NCBI GenBank assembly: GCA_023515745.1
Contig: JALECJ010000255.1
Span: 568,001 to 632,000, forward strand
Reading direction: 5' to 3'
DNA: 64,000 bases
Source of the DNA: Amoeboaphelidium protococcarum
Lineage: Eukaryota > Aphelidiomycota > Aphelidea
The notes below the pieces were generated by a model. It saw only the letters and a list, made by a program, of their open reading frames with translations. It was not told the origin of the DNA and did not search any database. This document shows, piece by piece, positions 22,345 through 35,047 of the stretch. Position 1 is the first letter of the stretch; every line of letters starts with the position of its first letter. The position numbers and the translations under genes are program-made.

Positions 22345-23112
22345 TCATTTAACTTCACGTTCCAACACGCCAGATTCAAATTTTATCAAGAATGTGACTT
22401 TGGACGGACACTCCTTAGTCGCAGTATTATGAGCAGTAACTTTAGCCTTCTACACTCACTCTAATAATATAACATCTCAACGCAATTTTCAATTAATGTC
22501 AACAAAAGTGATAAAGCTTACAAAGTTGGCTCCATATAGCACAGCTTCAACGATACCAGCAACAAACGCACCACAGCACAGACTGCTGTAATCTTTAGGC
22601 ACGCTGATGAAACGCGTAACTGACAGGTCATTGTCGCTGATCATGTACTCATCTTCGGCATCAGCTCCACGTTCGAGCGAGTCTGCAGGCTTTCCGAATA
22701 GCAATTTCCACATTTGTGTGTGAACAAGCAGGAGCATCTACAGATGTTTCGTCTCTCGTTTCCCATTGCGCTCACGGTAGAACAGCAGTTCCGAGTACTT
22801 TTAACCAACTCTGAATCCAATCTCACCCAATCTACATACTAATGTAAAAGATAAATATTTTAAATAATTGAAATGTATATGTATATTCAAGGAACGTTCA
22901 TACCGTCTCTCCAACTCGGGCACGCCAGATATGCGCTTCTGCGAGTACTGGACAATTTCGCTGAGTAAAAAAGTCATTGCTCCTAGTGATACTTCAGCAT
23001 TCTTATTCTTGTTCAGCGGCAAGTCGAGAATGGTCTATGAGCCTTAGTGGTTACTTTTTCGCAATGAACTCACAGAACTGGACCCTCTTACAACTTGCGA
23101 TAGCATAGACAT
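22345..23112 (-). CDS. TRS31: TRAPPC5/Trs31 subunit of TRAPP complexes
   Basis: Core TRAPP subunit in Rab GEF complexes for ER-Golgi traffic. Exons 23112-22904, 22831-22522, 22449-22345 (introns both 72 nt: GTATGA...ATGTAG and GTAAGC...GTGTAG), 207 aa. Conserved points: ILDLPLNKNKNAEVSLGAM, LLSEIVQYSQKRI, the WKLLFGKPADSLE block, RFISVPKDYSSLCCGAFVAGIVEA, and the basic end KVTAHN. Each junction rejoins a conserved sentence (ELERR/LGEIGFRVG; GANF/KAKVTAHN). The start has two nearby Met codons (23112, 23106). Confidence 0.93.
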
Positions 23113-23204
23113 AATGACTAGAAGATTAATAAAATCCACGTAAATAACAAGATGGGAATCAAAGCGGAGAAAAAGAGTAAACATATCAGACCAAATACAT
23201 ACTT

Positions 23205-23722
23205 TCATTGAGCTGACAATTGCTATTACTATGGAGGAGGCAGCATACTAACAAGCTTAGTCCTTAATGCAATCACACTCTGTCTAAGCTGATCTTATTT
23301 AGTCTCATACTCAGAGATCATACTCTCGACGCATTGCAACTCGCCCGTAATGTAATCAATTCTCTTTTACACGTTGGATTTAGCCTCGTCAACACTTGTG
23401 GGTATCAATGCAGGTCCGTTCTACTTGAAGACTTTATTATCCGTTTTAAGATATTTCAATTCCTACAATAAGATTTCATGCATTAAATTTAACATTGTAT
23501 GAGCAAAGACTTACACTCAAGACCATTTCATTCTCTTTCAGTTGTAAATCCAATTGTTCTCTAGTACCGACAGCCTTCTAAAACTCTACTTATACTTTAA
23601 TAAATAGTTGTTAGTTATGGATACTAAAATGAAGATATTATAGAATTACCAATTTAAATTTTCTGCATTTCCTGTGCATATAACTGCAGCTAAGTCTGCA
23701 TCTAAGCAGTCTCCTCGCTCAT
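23205..23722 (-). CDS. PFDN6: Prefoldin subunit 6 (YKE2/PFDN6)
   Basis: Beta-type prefoldin subunit, delivers unfolded actin/tubulin to CCT. Exons 23722-23650, 23588-23515, 23462-23205; introns 61 nt (GTAATT...TATAAG) and 52 nt (GTAAGT...TTGTAG). 134 aa. Helix-hairpin-helix order is clear: N-terminal coiled coil, GTREQLDLQLKENEMVLSEL, the hairpin DNKVFKQNGPALIPTS, EAKSNVQKRIDYI, and a second coiled coil ending in a Pro/Gln tail. Intron 1 uses an AAG acceptor rather than TAG. Starts 90 bp from the TRAPPC5 ATG side, same strand. Confidence 0.92.
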
Positions 23723-23849
23723 GGTATCCGCGTCAATAATCTTCAATTGGCGTGAAATCTTGCTGATCAAAGTAGAAAAATCAATTCTGAGAAATTGAAA
23801 AGAGTTTGATATGGAAACTCACAAAAATCTTATTATTAAGTAAAACTAT

Positions 23850-24290
23850 TCACCGTCTCTTCTTTTTACCTGCAGCAGCACCAGACGCGGCTTGCTACTT
23901 CTTCACAATCGGACCTTTACCTCTCTTGGCAAGTGCCAACAGTCTCTATTCTATAGACAGCTTCTTCACGTTGGTCCACTCCATCACTTGACCACTGGAA
24001 GTCTACTATGCAGCCGCGTCAAGATTCTTTAAATTATTATCATCTCGCGGCCAGTCCCAAATCTCAGGTACACTCCAGTGAGATAACCACATCGGGCTTC
24101 TTATCATCTTGTGTGCAATGTATTGATGCGCAGTTCTGTGCTATGATTACTGATCCCATTCTGATGTTAATTGCCTTGGAACTCCCCAGATAGCTTCGCG
24201 CAAATCAGGTGTGCTTTTCGCCGAGTTGCTCAACCGTTTAACACCCACTTCATTAACGATATTCTATATTCTACCAGTAATTTTACTCAT
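23850..24290 (-). CDS. Unidentified 146-aa basic protein
   Basis: Single open frame, ATG 24290 to TGA 23850. Trp-rich middle (SPMWLSHWSVPEIWDW), Gln written mostly as TAA/TAG, and a strongly basic end (GKKKRR). The Trp/Pro blocks and basic tail resemble small mitochondrial ribosomal or respiratory accessory proteins, but I cannot name it. Shares a 160-bp divergent promoter with NDUFB10 that carries two GCGCG/GCGCGT words. Confidence 0.55.
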
Positions 24291-24452
24291 TGTAATGTAT
24301 AAGATGGCGCGTTTAATATATATCTATCGCGCTTAGTTAATTTCGCAGGTCGAGAAAGATCAATTCGTTCTTTCGCTGACGAATTTTTTTCTTCAATCTG
24401 TAAAGTAACGATTAACAATATAGCACTTATTTTACTGGGTTTAATAGTCAGT

Positions 24453-24842
24453 ATGACGGTGGACACTTGGTATGATCCATAAAATCATGTGCGTTATGAG
24501 AAGCCATAGTAGAATGGTGGTGGTAAGCAGACCTCTGATCCTGCAGTAATGCTGGCATAGATGAACCATATTCGCAGGGAACGTGAGGTTAAATTGGCAC
24601 ACAAGAGGATGATTGAAGAGAAATTACAAAAGTGTTTCCTCTTCCATGGAGTTCATTCATACAGATAGAATTGCAGATACTTGATGGAGGAGTACAAGCA
24701 CACAAAGGATGAATTACTGGGATACAAGAAGGATAGAAGATTGTATGACGGTATTTGGAATTCTGACAAACATTCCGGATATCCTCTACAACGTGAGCCT
24801 ACCGATATTGAAGTTCTCGAAGAATAATATGATAAGCTTTGA
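24453..24842 (+). CDS. NDUFB10: NDUFB10 (PDSW) subunit of mitochondrial complex I
   Basis: 129 aa, single exon. A CHCH-type accessory subunit of complex I. The Cys motif EEKLQKCFLFHGVHSYRQNCRYLMEEY carries the CX(n)C spacing of the NDUFB10 twin-Cys helix, followed by the acidic EVLEEQYDKL end. Its presence implies a conventional complex I. The last codons include TAA (Gln) directly before TAT; TGA at 24840. Length is shorter than human (172 aa), mostly at the N-terminus. Confidence 0.75.
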
Positions 24843-25122
24843 ATAACAACAGTTTGTTAAATCTTATGAAAATTTTCTTGCTTAGAAAATGACTTATATC
24901 ACAAACTTTTTCAGAATGAAAGAGCAAACAGTATATGCCATGATAAGACGCGGTAACTCTTTTAGTATATTCTCTCTGTCTTTACGGAACGTTTGGCCTA
25001 GCCTAATTGTTTACATCATCGCTCGTGACTCTTCACTTGACCGAACGCTCTCACCGTACGTGCTCTCACACTCGCTCGCTCGATCGTTCGTTCATTCTTT
25101 GCTCTTTTCTTCTTCCATCGTA

Positions 25123-25653
25123 TCTAGTGTTGGGCAGACTTGACTTGACTCAGACTTAGACTTAAGTCGACTTGTAAGTCAATGTGGGTGAAAATACTAA
25201 AATGACCTTCAATTTCCTTTCCTTGCATCTGAGTATCTTGTTTTCAATATACCATAAAGCCATTTACAATAAAATACTAATCAATATGTTTTAGAACCGC
25301 GATATTGCAGAAATTTTTTGGTCACGGATATCATACCGTGATAACCTGAGTATACAGTAGAGTAGAAATTTTCGAAACAGTCGAGTAGAAATCATATACA
25401 TAATAAAATTAGGGAATTATATCACTATAAATAGTCTACTAAACCATAAAAAGGCTCTTTTTACTACTCATTTTGCTTTATAGAGGTTATATCATAATAG
25501 GCAGAGTAAGTCAACTTGAGTCGACTGACTTGACTTCGCCTGGGATTCGCAAGTCTAAGTCAAGTCAAGTCCAAGACAAGTCTAAGTCAAGTCGAAAAAT
25601 GACTTGAGTCAGTCGACTTGAGTCAAACTCGGCCAAGTCTGCCCAACACTAGA
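25123..25653. mobile_element. Non-autonomous inverted-repeat element (MITE-like) with GACTTG subterminal repeats
   Basis: About 530 bp bounded by perfect inverted termini: TCTAGTGTTGGGCAGACTTG at 25123 and its complement ending at 25653. Just inside both ends lie clustered GACTTGACTT / AAGTCAAGTC words, a typical subterminal array for a transposase. The interior is AT-rich with no ORF. CTAG occurs at both outer edges; it could be a 4-bp target duplication (element then TGTTGGG...CCCAACA) or part of the palindromic terminus. I could not find a longer target duplication. It sits in the 5' region of TBL1, splitting a CT/GA-rich promoter. Confidence 0.85.
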
Positions 25654-25938
25654 TGTTACTTTAATGGTGAAAGAGAGTGAGAGAGAGAGAAATGAGCACA
25701 TGTGTTTGATCGCCTCAATATATTCTTTTCGCGCGCTGCCGCCACCGACCCCGTTTTCTCTCTCTCTGTCTTCACGTTAATTCTCAACAAGGAAGAATTT
25801 GAACAGACAAACTTTTGTAATAATTGTTGTGGTTCTACTATAGTTATTGGACTCTTTTGTCTATATAGTTATTTGAATTACATTAGATTTATTTTAATTC
25901 ATTTACTGACAAGACTTCTTAGTCTTTGTGATTCCGTC
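25654..25938 (+). promoter_or_regulatory. TBL1-proximal 5' region
   Basis: Between the inverted-repeat element and the TBL1 ATG. Carries a GA run (GAAAGAGAGTGAGAGAGAGA), a CGCGCG word near 25731 and a CTCTCTCTCTGTC run. On the far side of the element (25020-25120) is a matching CT/CGCTCG-rich block, as if one promoter had been split by the insertion. Confidence 0.35.
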
Positions 25939-27789
25939 ATGTCTATTACAAGTGACCAGGTGAATCTGTTGATTTACCGGTACCTCCTCGAGTCTGGTAA
26001 GCTAATGTCCCTTTTTTAAAATAGTCATATAGAATTTAAATGTATTTAGTGTGTAGGATTTAATCATTCAGCGTATACATTCAGCAATGAGTCTCTTATC
26101 CAGAAGAGTGAAATGAAAAATGTCAAAGTGGATACCGGTGCTCTGCTTCTTCTCCTTTAGAAAGGCTTGCTTTTCTCAGAGGCGGAAGCTCATCTTAATG
26201 AGGTATGTATTCTATCTATTCTGTGGTCAAATATATGTAATTTGATGATTTAATTTCACATTATTATATGTTTGTAGGATGGAAGTGAAAGATAATGTGA
26301 TCGGCCGTTTACTCTTCTCTAGGCGCATGAATGCGAACGACGAAATTCTGGTAATTATAACAAGCGGCGGGATAGGGAGCGGTCTATTCAGAATATAAGT
26401 ACCTATATATCTGGTCCTGGTACGTATGGAGATCAAAGTTCTTATGGTATTGGTTAATAATAGTAGGCGGCTGAAGATTGGTCATCATAGCAGTAGTAGT
26501 AGCATGAATAATAGTCAATTGTTGATGGCCAATAGCAAGAATACAATGGCTATCATGGTGGTTCTGCATCAAACACTGGAGATAATAACAACAAACTCCG
26601 GAAGCGAGATAATGACGATATGGAGGTGGAGGATTCAACTCCTGGTGTCTCTACGGCTGACATCCCCACAGCATCGTCCACACCTGTTTTAAATAAGAAA
26701 TTTACTGCCGCTGTTCCGTAATCTGAAGTTCTCTTATTGGAAGGCCATCAGTCTGAAGTATTCAAATGTTAATGGAATCCTCATAAGCCTATTCTTGCTA
26801 CTGCGTCTGCTGATGCCTCTACAAGATTATGGACAGTTCCAGTTGGCTCTTCCATCAGGGATTCTTCTTCGTTCTAGTCTGAATGTACTGTCTTGGACCA
26901 TTTAGAGGATGGTGGTTCATCAAATGTTTAGAAAGATGTCACTAGTTTAAATTGGAATCCTTCAGGTGATACACTGGCAACAGGAAATTATAACGGCACC
27001 GTCAGGTTCTGGTCTGTAGACGGCTAGTTGTAGAAGAAGCTGCCCCTAGTTCATAATGGCCCAATATTCAGTGTCAAGTGGAGTCTGGATGGTCAAACTC
27101 TTCTTACAGGTGGATTTGATTCTGTCGTTTGTGCGTGGAATTCTTCATCTGGTAAACTATTGAAGAAATTTGACGGACACTCTGCCCCTGTGCTTGAGAT
27201 TGACTGGCGAGATTCTGATATGTTTGCCTCCTGCTCTACAGATAAAACCATCAGGATTGAGAGTTTAAGCTCTGGAGATGTTCAAGTGCTTAAAAGTCAC
27301 TAAAAAGAGATCAATGAAATATAGTGGAATAATCAGAAGGATCTGCTTGCCTCTTGTAGTGACGATGCCACAGCCAAGATTTGGAGTTTATCATAAAATA
27401 CTCCGATCTAGTCTTTGAATGGACACGAGAAGGAGATTTATAGTATAGAGTGGTCGCCAACTGCAAATGACTAGCTCGCCACAGCTTCATTTGATCATAC
27501 AGTCAAGATCTGGTCAGCTGAAACTGGTTAGTGTATCCATAACCTGGCCAAGCATAAGTAATCAGTGTACACTCTTTCATACTCGCCGGACGGTCGACTT
27601 ATTGCCAGCGGTGGCTATGATGGGCGTGTCATTGTGTGGAGTGCGCGAGACGGCACAGTGGTGAGACACTATAAGGGTCAGAGTGGTATATTCGATTGTA
27701 ACTTTTCGCCGGATGGTAACTTTGTCGCTGCTACATTTGCTGGTAATACTGCTTGCATATTTGATATAAGAATGTAATAATAAAATTGA
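25939..27789 (+). CDS. TBL1: TBL1/TBLR1 (Sif2-like) LisH-WD40 corepressor subunit
   Basis: Exons 25939-25996, 26057-26202, 26278-27789; introns 60 nt (GTAAGC...GTGTAG) and 75 nt (GTATGT...TTGTAG); 571 aa. The N-terminal LisH ([17 protein letters not shown]) and F-box-like segment ([16 protein letters not shown]) match TBL1, the exchange factor of the SMRT/NCoR-HDAC3 or Set3 complexes. A Gln-rich linker leads into eight WD repeats (for example [16 protein letters not shown] ... [29 protein letters not shown]). Many Gln in the linker are TAG/TAA. Ends with four Gln/Asn codons then TGA 27787. Confidence 0.95.
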
Positions 27790-27875
27790 AGTTTGTGTTA
27801 CCTCTTTTATATTAAGCATCTGGTACATTATTCTGCCATTTATTTTTGATTGCAGATCGAAACGGATGAACTAAT

Positions 27876-28980
27876 ATGCGATCCCTGATATCGCGATGTA
27901 TTCTCATAATATCCCGGCATTTTGTTAAATACTAAAAGTAAACTATCCAAATAATATTTTGTAGATGATTCTGTGACTTACTTTAATATCTTGTAGGCTG
28001 TCTTCCATTCCCTTGAGCTATCAATATGAGATTTCAGATAGGATATTGGAAAATGTGGGAACTTCTCTAGCTGAAAATTAGATTTTCGATAGACGCCTCA
28101 GGTATAGAATTGTTGACTCAAGCCATTTGCCTTTATTACGGTAGGATACGATCTTTAAATCATTAAAATCTGTCGATTTAAAGGGATAAACCGTATTCTA
28201 TAGTGTAGATGTATTGTCTCATCAGGAATCTAAATCTTGGACCTTGCTGTCATCGTCGTTTCAGAGCAGCTTGAACTTTTATAGCTGATTGCCCGATTGC
28301 AGCCAGTCAGTCTCCATCTGGAACTGCGAAAGAATGCTGATAAACTGGCAAAGAAGAAAGATTTACTTGGACTTTTGTCGCAGAGCCTAAAAGTATTCAA
28401 TCTTGAGTCATCACATTGGAAAAACTATGGCGTACATATCCCCAAACTGCTATCTGCAATGAACTTAAATTAACTGACGCACTTTGAATGTGATGATAGT
28501 CAGGTGTTTGAAGATCCTCACCCTTTGCTTTAAGCTGAAAAGTTGCAATACGTGAATCTGCAGTTTGCCACATCGAGCGGATCAAAAACTGCGCGCCATT
28601 TTCTGAACGCATTTCAAGTTGCTGTTCAATCCAAGCATTTAAACTACTTATGCCTAAAAAATGTGTTCAAGATCCGAGATTTGACGCCGGGTGATGATTA
28701 ATTGATCTAATAAGGCTTTGATCTTCTGAAACATATCATCCACTCCAAACGAGGATTGTAGCTGATTGTTAACGATTACCGCTGCAACCTGAAGAGAAGT
28801 ATCTCAAGCCTATTCGATCCGTCATTACCTGTGGCTTTATCTAAATTGCAACTTAGTTAGGATCTGAAGCATGAAGCCAAGTTGATACAGGAACGCGTGT
28901 CGCCCCAATCAGTAAAGTTGCAGATGCTTCTACTGCAATGTTGTATTTTAGTATTTTCAACCGAAGCTAAGGTTGATTGA
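27876..28980 (+). CDS. Leucine-rich F-box/LRR-like protein
   Basis: Exons 27876-27937, 27997-28204, 28303-28980, 315 aa. Intron 1 (GTAAAC...TTGTAG, 59 nt) is well supported. Intron 2 (28205-28302, GTAGAT...TTGCAG, 98 nt) is inferred because the frame before it runs into TGA and only this junction (or GT at 28211) rejoins the downstream frame; a frameshift is the alternative. The N-terminus (SLISRCILIISRHFVKYQKLSSIPLSYQYEISDRIL, quoted in parts) resembles the helical cap of LRR proteins such as ZYG11/AMN1-like, and the body has leucine-spaced repeats. Family name not certain. Confidence 0.5.
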
Positions 28981-29089
28981 TTCGTTGAAAATTCTCATTT
29001 ATAAAATAAATAAAGACGCGCCCGCTAACTTGCTTGCCTACTTTACTTCTTTAGGAAAATATCGATTGAATTTATATTAATTACGCGTA

Positions 29090-30256
29090 ATGTCACACCG
29101 TAAATACGAACATCCAAGACACGGTTCCTTGGGTTTCTTGCCTCGAAAGAGAGCTCGTCGTCATAGAGGTAAGGTCAAGTCCTTCCCTAAGGATGACCCA
29201 AGCAAGCCTGTGCATATGACTGCATTCATGGGATACAAGGCTGGTATGACCCATGTGGTGCGTGATCTGGACCGTCCTGGATCCAAGATGCACAAGAAGG
29301 AGGTTGTCGAGGCTGTCACTGTGATTGAGACTCCTCCATTGGTCGTGGTTGGTGTTGTCGGTTACGTCGAGACTCCAAGAGGTCTGCGCTCCCTCACCAC
29401 CGTGTGGAGTGAGCACTTGAGCGAGGAGGTTAGACGCCGCTTCTACAAGAACTGGTACGCTAGCAAGTAGAAGGCTTTCACCAAGTACGCCAAGAAGTAT
29501 GCTGATGAGAAGAAGAACATCACCCGCGAGCTGGAGCGTATGAAGAAGTACTGCACCGTTATCCGTGTCATTGCTCACACTCAGATCAGCAAGTTGCGTT
29601 TGGGCCAGAAGAAGGCTCACGTTATGGAGGTGCAGCTGAATGGTGGAAGCATCGCTGACAAGGTTGACTATGCTTTCAAGCATTTCGAAAAGGAGGTGCC
29701 AGTATCCACCGTGTTCGAGTAGAACGAGCTGATTGATGTTATCGGTGTCACCAAGGGTAGAGGTTACGAGGGTGTTATCCACCGTTGGGGTGCCAAGAAG
29801 TTGCCTCGTAAGACTCATCGTGGTCTGAGAAAGATTGCTTGTATCGGTGCTTGGCATCCAAGTAGAGTCATGTACTCTGTTCCACGTGCTGGTCAGGACG
29901 GTTATCATCATCGTACTGAGATGAACAAGAAGATTTACCGTATCGGTAAGGGTGATGACAAGGCTAATGCTTCCACAGAGTACGATCTGACTCAGAAGGC
30001 TATCACTCCTATGGGTGGCTTCGTTCACTATGGTGTTGTCAGAAACGACTGGTTGATGATCAAGGGTGGCTGTGTCGGTGTCAAGAAGCGTATTATGACT
30101 CTGCGTAAGTCTTTGCTGACTCACTCTAGCCGTTCTGCTCTTGAGGATGTGCAGTTGAAGTTTATCGATACCAGCTCCAAGTTTGGTCACGGTCGTTTCC
30201 AGACTGTGGAGGAGAAGAAGGCATTTATGGGTACTCTGAAGAAGGAGTTGAACTGA
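29090..30256 (+). CDS. RPL3: 60S ribosomal protein L3 (uL3)
   Basis: 388 aa, no intron, uninterrupted match to eukaryotic uL3: [41 protein letters not shown], the peptidyl-transferase-side loop ending TKGRGYEGV and [17 protein letters not shown] with the conserved His. Two in-frame TAG codons (29468-29470 and 29720-29722) fall at Gln positions (ASKQKAF and FEQNEL), which is the cleanest proof of TAG = Gln here. By my count its Gln codons are seven CAG, two TAG, no TAA, no CAA, as expected for a highly expressed gene. TGA at 30254. TTACGCGTAA abuts the ATG. Confidence 0.98.
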
Positions 30257-30641
30257 GAGACTCTTTTAGTCGTCTGAGAGAATTAAGATTGAATTCCTTA
30301 TACAATTCTTCTTCCTATAATACTTTTCTCTTCCGTATTATCTGCTTACCCTTTGGTTAATACTGATAAGATGATCTTCACACTAAAGCCATCTAAACGC
30401 GACGCTTCTGTCGCTATGTGGGCGGTCAAGTTTGCCAGTTGACAGAATTTGAAACAATCGAGCGATCCCAATTCGATGATGTCGTAAGCGAAACGCGTCC
30501 TCTCTCACTGTGTGTGACTCTTTAACGCGCACACACACTCTCTCACGCTCACGTTCTTCTTTTATTACTACCCAAAGCAAAGCTTATTTTTATCGTGTGA
30601 CTTTTGAAAAGTACATTTACCAAACTTACTCAAAGATAAAT
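30257..30641 (+). promoter_or_regulatory. RPL3 3' end and mGST promoter
   Basis: 385 bp. First about 120 bp AT-rich 3' region of RPL3. From 30490 a striking block: ACGCGTCC, then CTCTCTCACTGTGTGTGAC, AACGCGCACACACAC and CTCTCTCACGCTCACG, ending about 80 bp before the ATG. The same CT/CAC/CGCG style is seen before BDF1 and TBL1, suggesting a shared core-promoter type. Confidence 0.35.
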
Positions 30642-31100
30642 ATGCCTTCTGCCGCTATAGTCTTAACTTCTTAGATTGCTTGGCCTATTCTGGCCGCTGT
30701 GGGCATCAACTTGCAGTGCTTCCTAACTACTGCCGGTGTGAGTGCCATGAGAAGAAAGTACAAGATTGCGTACCCAGACAGTGGAATGGGCCGTTTCGCT
30801 TCTAAATTGACTGATGCTCAATGGACCGAGTTTAACAATCATTAGCGTGTGCACATGAACTATGTTGAGAACGTCACTCTAGTCACCACTCTGTAACTGC
30901 TGTCCGGTGTCTTTTCCCCTGTTGCAAGTGCTGTCCTAGGTGCAGTCTACATGGTGGGTCGTGGAGTCTACGGGTACATGTACACTAGATATGGGCCAGA
31001 GAAGCGTTACTACGGCGCTCCTTTCATGTATCCTGCAAAGCTGGGCATGTTGGGTATTGTTCTGTACGGTTGTGCTCGTCTGCTCGGATACTTGAAGTGA
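30642..31100 (+). CDS. MGST3: Microsomal glutathione S-transferase 3-like MAPEG protein
   Basis: 152 aa, single exon. Four hydrophobic helices. MAPEG marks: WPILAAVGINLQCF, FNNHQRVHMNYVEN (the F-N-x-x-Q-R-x-H-x-N-x-x-E motif that binds glutathione) and GRGVYGYMYTRYGPEKR. Includes TAG and TAA as Gln (the motif Gln before Arg is TAG). Membrane enzyme of leukotriene/lipid-peroxide conjugation in ER or outer mitochondrial membrane. TGA 31098. Confidence 0.92.
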
Positions 31101-31297
31101 TTCTGGCGAAGTGCTGCTCTACTCCGCTCTTTTCAATAGTAAAGGGAATAGTTGAACAGTTGTCATAATAAAACACCAAAGTTTATAATCGGAAATTAAC
31201 AACACTGACTTTTATTCCAATTAAGCCTTCAAAATGTCAACTTGAAGATTATGCTAGAAGAGACACCAGGCAGCAAATACAGGTACAGTACAATATA

Positions 31298-32622
<1,325 letters not shown>

Positions 32623-32843
32623 GACTATTTATGTATATGAATTTCAGATAACTTGTACAATGTTACGGAGAGATAGCGTCAATGTTAAATGTTACTGCGG
32701 CCAAATGGCAAAAGAGCGAAACTGCGACGGCGATCGACGAAAAGGAATGCACCGCTCTCTATGCAGTAAACTATTACTGTGATGATCCGCGCTAAGAAAC
32801 TGCATATTAGGAGTATAAAAAGAGAGTATTAAATAATGATAAA

Positions 32844-33650
32844 TCAAGAATCTAATTATTTCATTGCCGCGTCATTATTATTGGATGCTATCTGATATGG
32901 CTGCACCTTTTTGATAAGGTGGACATACTTGACAGCCTTCTTGGCCACCTTCTGGTTCTTTGAGAGCAAGTTCTTCTTTGCGGCAACTCTGGAATCATGA
33001 AGAATCGAATCAACCTTGTCCACCGGTATTCTAAGTTCTTTAGATAGTCGCTCCATCTTCTCCTACTTGATCTAGGCCAGTTCCAAATCTCTAAACTTTC
33101 TCCAATTACGATCGTCATCCTGATCGTTTTCATCATAACACATTTGATCAATCGCAGAAACATCTATGCCTTCCACGTGCAACACGTCAGGTGGAAATTA
33201 GTACAACAAATCTGGTTTGCACAATGCGGTATCCCAATGTATGGTCAGCTGAGACTGAGTTAGATCTGTACTACTAGTAGACTTGTAAAAATCACGACAT
33301 ACACTGACCAGTTAACGCGTTCTATACTCGACCGGATCAATTAGGAACGGATTATTCTTCACATCTTTAAAGGTGACACCCAACTCAGAATACTGATTAT
33401 TGAACAGCTATTGGAATTAACTAGCCAAAGTCTCAGATGGAAATCCAGTCACCACAGCGATCGGCTGATAGAACAATTTTCTGATAGTGTATATGCATGG
33501 ATTGCGCTTTCGCTCTTTCAACGCTGGGTTCCAGTCATGGTTGTGGATGAGCAGCTAGCGATATAGATAATTTGTCTGTCCAACATACGTTATTGGCGAC
33601 TATGACTTCAAATGACGCGTCGATTTGATTAAATACACGATATTTTTCAT
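32844..33650 (-). CDS. GIY-YIG domain protein related to SLX1
   Basis: 268 aa, no intron. N-terminal GIY-YIG nuclease-like fold: VYLIKSTRHLK ... ITYVGQTNYLYRQLLIHN, with the first Tyr, the YVG and the His-Asn block in SLX1 order, then VVTGFPSETLASQFQ which matches the SLX1 region after the core. The Arg of the canonical fold falls in LYRQ. The RING/PHD-type zinc domain of SLX1 is missing; instead there is a charged C-terminus with a basic Lys-rich helix. It may be a divergent Holliday-junction nuclease or a related mitochondrial protein. Ends NDAAMKQLDS, TGA 32844. Confidence 0.65.
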
Positions 33651-33931
33651 TTTGATTTCGCTTTGAATTTTCACCAAGATGAAGCGGGTTAGTGAAAGAT
33701 CAGAAAATTTGACATTAGCGGTACTTATTTATGCGCGGACTTCAAAGTATATACAATACAAATGTATTTAAACATGATCAACAACCTGTTTCAATTATGT
33801 TTCAGTAATATAAGGTTTACGAGAGTCTTTTCTTTAGTCAGAACGTTCTAGTTATAATTTTGGTGTTTTGGTTTCAGAGACGCGATCATTCTATCATAGT
33901 TTGTCTGTATTACAGTGGATTCAGTTATACA

Positions 33932-34831
33932 ATGACTGTGAGTTCTCTTTAAATGGAACAGTGCCGGCTGCTGCTGAGTTATGTCTAAAAGTTGGATCAT
34001 GTTAATGCAATACTATTGAGTAAGCTCCATTAGGAGTACATTGATAACGGGGAACATGTAAATTTCTTGCCATTGGCCGTGTATTTGTAAAGCGTTGCGC
34101 ATGGTTTTGTCTACTATGGTTCCAAGTCTTCTGATCGTCTTTAGAGAGTATTTAGTATTAATTATTCATCTTCTGAATGCAATGTCTCAAATATGAGTAA
34201 ACTAGATTAGATCAAGTTCTTACAGGAAATATGCGTTCACTTGTTGAGTTAGAATTAGAACCAAATTCTATTGGATAAACCCAATGAAGATGGTGTCTCA
34301 AAGTGGCTAGATTACTCGGTAAGTATCAAGGAAATGAATAATATGAAATAAGATCCACACACATTATTCGTCAACGATATTACCGAAAGCTAAAAGCACT
34401 AACTAAATAATACTCATTCTGGTAGTTCATGTAATCTGAACTCAGAATTATCGTCGGGAATATCCTCTCTTCAGTTTTATAAACAGCGCGTAAAGACATT
34501 GAATAACAAGGTGATTGCTAAATCTAATCTGTTAGCTACTAATAATGAAAAGTAATTGCGAGATACGATTCCAATATGTCAACGTCTAGAGAACGAGACG
34601 CGAAATTTGGAATAATCTAAACAGCTTAAAGACAAGAAGAGTCTCCAACTGCAAGAAATTGCTGAAACAGTCACGAAAGTTGAGCAGTAAGTGTAAACTG
34701 AAAATTAACGCATAAGCGACAAGACTCCATTAATTAAATTGCAGAATGTGTGCTCACAATTACAAGACGATCTAATTCATATGAATATTTACTTGCATGT
34801 GGCTCGCCATTCCGCGTTCATCGAAAAGTGA
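33932..34831 (+). CDS. Unidentified coiled-coil protein (299 aa)
   Basis: Single open frame. N-terminal half is alpha-helical with hydrophobic heptads (LSYVQKLDHVNAILLSKL), followed by a Ser/Asn-rich linker and a long coiled coil (residues about 190-285). Could be a kinetochore, augmin or centrosomal component by architecture; no signature permits a name. A GTAAGT at 34319 lies in frame and might be a real donor, but no intron is needed. Tail-to-tail spacing with RFC1 is head-on: RFC1 starts 217 bp after its stop. Confidence 0.5.
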
Positions 34832-35047
34832 TATTTATGACCAACTTGTTATTATCAGTTCACTTGGCTCGCGGAACGATTACTTTTGAGAGTGAGAGCA
34901 GAAAATTTCGTGTCGCGTCGCGTTTCAGATGTTCGTCTGGCGAGTCTTCTTTCCTTTCCACCGCGTCATTCTCATTGGATCGTATCGTATTGTTCATTTA
35001 ACATTTAGACAACGGGTAATCGTAGTATAATTACATCTCAAAGTGTG

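Noticed and set aside
29093-30190. A 365-codon open frame antisense to RPL3
   Set aside because: It is the mirror of a conserved ribosomal protein gene with biased codons; composition is leucine/threonine-rich nonsense with no domain.
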